From Amphiura filiformis (lineage: Eukaryota > Echinodermata > Ophiuroidea > Amphilepidida > Amphiuridae), in NCBI RefSeq assembly GCF_039555335.1, contig NC_092642.1, forward strand, positions 21,483,812-21,547,811: 64,000 bases of DNA, read 5' to 3'. The number at the start of each line of letters is the position of its first letter. Within the stretch, counting starts at the first letter, position 1. The notes under the pieces were generated by a model. It was not told the DNA's origin, made no database searches, and was given only the letters and a program-made list of their open reading frames with translations. The position numbers were made by a program, and so were the translations under genes. Below, one piece after another: positions 61,154-64,000 of the stretch.

Positions 61154-61934
61154 TCTGGTCCCACAAAGGGGATTAGAAAGATGTCAGTAATTTTATATCA
61201 GCTATTATACACAATCCAGCTGCAAAAAAGCCTATAGGCTAAACTGAAAATTATTAAGATTTAAGCTTGCTCGAGAAACACTAGCCACGAATTTGCTCAC
61301 GGATGCATTACGTGTTAGAGAATATGCTCGAACAAATTTAAGCTTGAGTTAAAAATGCATGAATGCAATGTTACAACTGATTGAACATCTACAACCCAAA
61401 GTTGTTGCAAATCTAACTATACTGAAGGCTAATGCTATTAAAAAGCATTTTTAGCTGCTTCACTGCACCGAGCCTCTGAAACTTCATGCATAAAAGCATA
61501 ATTCTTGATAAAAGTCTATGATTTATGCATAGACCCTAAAAAGGAATGTCACCCAAATGAATTGATTGTTTACAAAACATACCCAAGGTCATTTAATTAC
61601 TATTCGAAGCTTGTCTCCCACTTAACTTGGGTTATTTTGAGCAGAATAAAAAGTCTTTTTAAAATAAATTAAAAGATGAAAACAGTCATCTTAAATATAA
61701 AACCTGTCAGAAAATTAATAATCAAATCAAATATTCAATCTTACCTGGCAAAGTTGGTGACAAATATATTTAATGACGCAAAAGAGTTGAATAATTTTTC
61801 CAGCATCTGTCAAGTCATTAGAAGTCATTGGGTTGTCGATACCAAATATTCCGGCCCAGCCGAAGATCTCAGCGCCGCAGATTTCTGCATTTTCACCTTT
61901 CCTGGTTCCTTCATTTATTCAAGTTGCATAATAA
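61154..61934. promoter_or_regulatory. PTS/MSTO1 divergent intergenic region
   Basis: This is the space between two head-to-head start codons and must contain both 5' UTRs and probably a shared promoter. I see no clear TATA box or GC-rich core; the sequence is AT-rich. An unrecognised plus-strand open frame runs from 61676 to 62056, but the MSTO1 frame inside it is a different one, so I treat it as a chance ORF. Confidence 0.45.
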
Positions 61935-62018
61935 ATGGCAGCCCCAACAAGAGAAGTCATTACATTGCAATGTGGACACTACTCCAATTTCGTTGGGACG
62001 CACATTTGGAATATACAG
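61935..62018 (+). CDS. MSTO1: Misato homologue, first coding exon (partial gene)
   Basis: ATG at 61935 opens 28 codons, MAAPTREVITLQCGHYSN then FVGTHIWNIQ, ending in phase 0 at ATACAG|GTAAGC. This matches the N-terminus of the Misato/DML1 family (human MAGGAREVLTLQLGHF..., from memory), which begins with a tubulin-like segment. Family members affect mitochondrial distribution and morphology, and in flies the mitotic spindle. I could not find exon 2 in the remaining ~2 kb, so the gene continues beyond 64000. It is divergent from PTS, with ~780 bp between the start codons. Confidence 0.85.
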
Positions 62019-62459
62019 GTAAGCTTAAAACATGCTCGAGAAATCTAAAATACTAGCGGTCACCCGTCTTTTATGCGTCGGAAATACACAACCAATACAA
62101 GATAAGACAGAACAGGCTTTTCCATACAGTGAACAATAAACAAGAAATGGAATCCAATGTTAACATTATCTGCACAAGCGACTGATAGCCTATCTTTAGT
62201 ATTGATGCTTTCAGCCTTTAAATGATAGCAAGAAATGGAAATCGCCCCAAAGGAAAGATTTTAATCGTCAAATTGATCGCCACATCTTATGGATTCACAT
62301 TATCCTCTGGCAGAAATGTCAAACTGTCAATTACAACGTCTACTAGTGGACTGGTTTTGAAATCCACTCTCATCAAACTAATCAAAACTGTAAACTAAAA
62401 TTTTATCGAAAAATCAAAAGAAGAAATACTAAATATTGCTTAGTTTCAATGATGCTTAC

Positions 62460-62557
62460 CGATCGAGTCGCCTTGATGGTGTATTTCCGATCATTTTGCA
62501 ACGTGGTTGAAAAATATTCCAAGACGCGAGTATCACCATTTTGCATGGCCCGGTAAC
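62460..62557 (-). other. weak candidate exon antisense to MSTO1 intron
   Basis: On the minus strand, TTATCCAG is followed by an ATG (62546) and 29 open codons reading MQNGDTRVLEYFSTTLQ and onward, ending at CGATCG|GTAAGC. Both splice signals are good, but the peptide is not recognised. It does not join PTS exon 1 in frame: splicing to GGACCAG would give a quick stop. It could be a 5' UTR exon or chance. Confidence 0.18.
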
Positions 62558-62908
62558 CTGGATAAAATTTAACACAATCTATCGTCCAATTAATCCTAGT
62601 TCACCTGAGTGATCATGTGGTTTGCCGAATGAAGCCGAATGAACGGTATCGGTGTCGGAACAAGGATTGTTACTTGTAAACAAATCGTTTCGCCGGTACG
62701 TTTCAAGAAATTAAATTTACGATCTTTTGATAATTAGTTAGGGATCGTTTTATTTTAACCTCTGGCATGAGAGATTGAAAATATGGGTTAAAGATAAGCC
62801 ACTCTGTGTTCTCATTTTGCAACCAAAATAAATAGGCTTCTCATAAAGCTTAAATTTGCGGGACATTATGCTGGCCATCTATGGATTTGAAACATGGCGG
62901 ATATACCA

Positions 62909-62943
62909 AGCACCCTCACTACGTTCGGGTCTGTGAGGGTGCT
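62909..62943. repeat. hairpin, 11 bp stem
   Basis: AGCACCCTCAC pairs perfectly with GTGAGGGTGCT around a 13 nt loop. It lies in MSTO1 intron 1 and may be a MITE core. Confidence 0.6.
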
Positions 62944-63287
62944 CGACCAGGCATACCCGTCTTTCGCGGTTCGTAAATAAATGCAATTTTCCAAATGCAT
63001 CACCACCCTCCTAGTTTTATTGCGAACAATTTTACCAACTCCTTAATTTATCAGCGATTGATCAGTCGTTTCATTTAATTCATTTTAATCAACTTCTTCC
63101 TTGTCCCCCCCATGACAGGGTGCATCAAAAGCCCCTCATGTCAACCATATTTTTTCTACCTAGAGTCAAACTGTGCCATTTAACTAGAAAATCATCCCCT
63201 CCAAATTTAAATTCAATCGGAGGTTGGGAAGGGGGTCCACCGTGAGCTTAAAGTTCGGACAGAGGCAACTAGTAAAAGTTCGGCCGG

Positions 63288-63610
63288 CAGCTATTGAATT
63301 ATACAGTTATACATACATGTATATTAATAGCTGCCTTTAGTGAATATTTTTATAGTACCTCATATCTCAGACAATACTCAATAAAATGCAAATCCATTTG
63401 AACTAAGCTATTTTCAGACATATTTGAGGTCATAATAATAGCTGCCATGTGCATGTTTCTCTATTTACTGCTGTTTCTGCATGGAAAATGGATCCATCAC
63501 ACGCTACAAGCTTAAAGTTTGTGTATGATAGGTGCGTTTAACTAAATGATAAATCAATCAGGCAGCTATTTAGTTTTCATTACTTTATACTGCACATCAC
63601 TGTGGCTGCC
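63288..63610. repeat. cluster of AGCTGCC motifs
   Basis: GGCAGCTATT or its complement AATAGCTGCC, or close variants, occurs near 63288, 63330, 63437, 63561 and 63604 in both orientations within AT-rich DNA. This resembles a small transposon with repeated motifs. Its boundaries are not resolved. Confidence 0.35.
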
Positions 63611-64000
63611 ATATGAATAACAATGTAATAAATTGCTTAATATTTATCAGTCCATATGATATGCTTTCTCAGATTAGGTGTCTGTTTTCTATCTTGCTCC
63701 ACCACTTGCAAGACATTTGATTATGTTCCTCACTCTGGGCAGTAGCTAGGATATCTGTATGAGTTTCACAACACTTTCTGCTGCATCATTTACCACATTG
63801 ACGGCTCTAACACTGCTACACAATATCAGTAAAGCTAATGCAGAATCACATTGAACAGCTTCCGCAAGGCACTGTGACAACAAAGCACCAGCTACTAAAG
63901 ATATGTGAATTTGTTGTATTTGCAACAATAATCTAAAGTTCCTGCTGGATAACATGCAGTGTTGCTTCTGCCCTGCCATGGAACGATCTTCAGTTGTACA

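Larger units (their letters stand above)
62019..64000 (+). other. MSTO1 intron 1 (partial)
   Basis: This is sequence downstream of the MSTO1 exon 1 donor. It contains a 35 bp hairpin (62909-62943), a C-rich patch near 63105-63240, a run of GGCAGCTATT/AATAGCTGCC motifs (63288-63610) and a weak minus-strand exon candidate (62460-62557). I found no second Misato exon. Confidence 0.5.

Noticed and set aside
61676..62056. 126-codon plus-strand ORF over the MSTO1 start
   Set aside because: The Misato N-terminus lies in another frame with a proper donor. This frame runs into the intron and is a chance overlap.
63746..63979. 77-codon minus-strand ORF resembling a helical protein segment
   Set aside because: No family recognised and no clear splice sites. 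Left out as unsupported.

Overview
The window looks like invertebrate deuterostome nuclear DNA, probably echinoderm or hemichordate. This is an inference from AT-rich sequence, short split exons, dense DNA-transposon and MITE insertions, and an abundant TAGGCCTA octamer. No protein in the window fixes the species. I see no prokaryotic operons, CRISPR or rRNA.

Layout. 1-9.2 kb is gene-poor and built of nested small transposons. It includes an inverted pair of ~500 bp arms (1562-2092 and 7841-8337) that carry a duplicated exon-like reading frame. From 9.2 to 44.39 kb lies a ~35 kb tandem array of ~1.8-2.1 kb units, each with internal ~0.3 kb sub-repeats and many GATAG/CTATC palindromes. Into it have inserted a Helitron, several TIR elements, hAT-like MITEs, a 183 bp palindrome and a 5'-inverted LINE (40.7-43.4 kb). 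44.4-55.7 kb is mostly transposon-derived, including a mariner relic at 52768-53375.

The clearest host genes are at the right end. PTS (6-pyruvoyl-tetrahydropterin synthase, BH4 synthesis) runs on the minus strand from 61153 to 55768 in five coding exons, one of them only 23 bp. Head-to-head with it, about 0.8 kb away, the first coding exon of a Misato (MSTO1) homologue starts on the plus strand at 61935 and runs out of the window through its first intron. The two share a short intergenic space that probably acts as a bidirectional promoter.

The most interesting signal uses the tandem array as a natural alignment. Single TA dinucleotides occur as plain TA, as TAGGCCTA, and in one case as TA plus an 811 bp transposon whose ends are GGG...CCC. 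The same hexamer also interrupts the mariner transposase frame at a TA. This suggests that the TAGGCCTA octamer is the excision scar of a TA-targeting transposon. A second point is a group of inserted elements that each carry many internal copies of their own 14-17 bp motif, most containing GGTAA.
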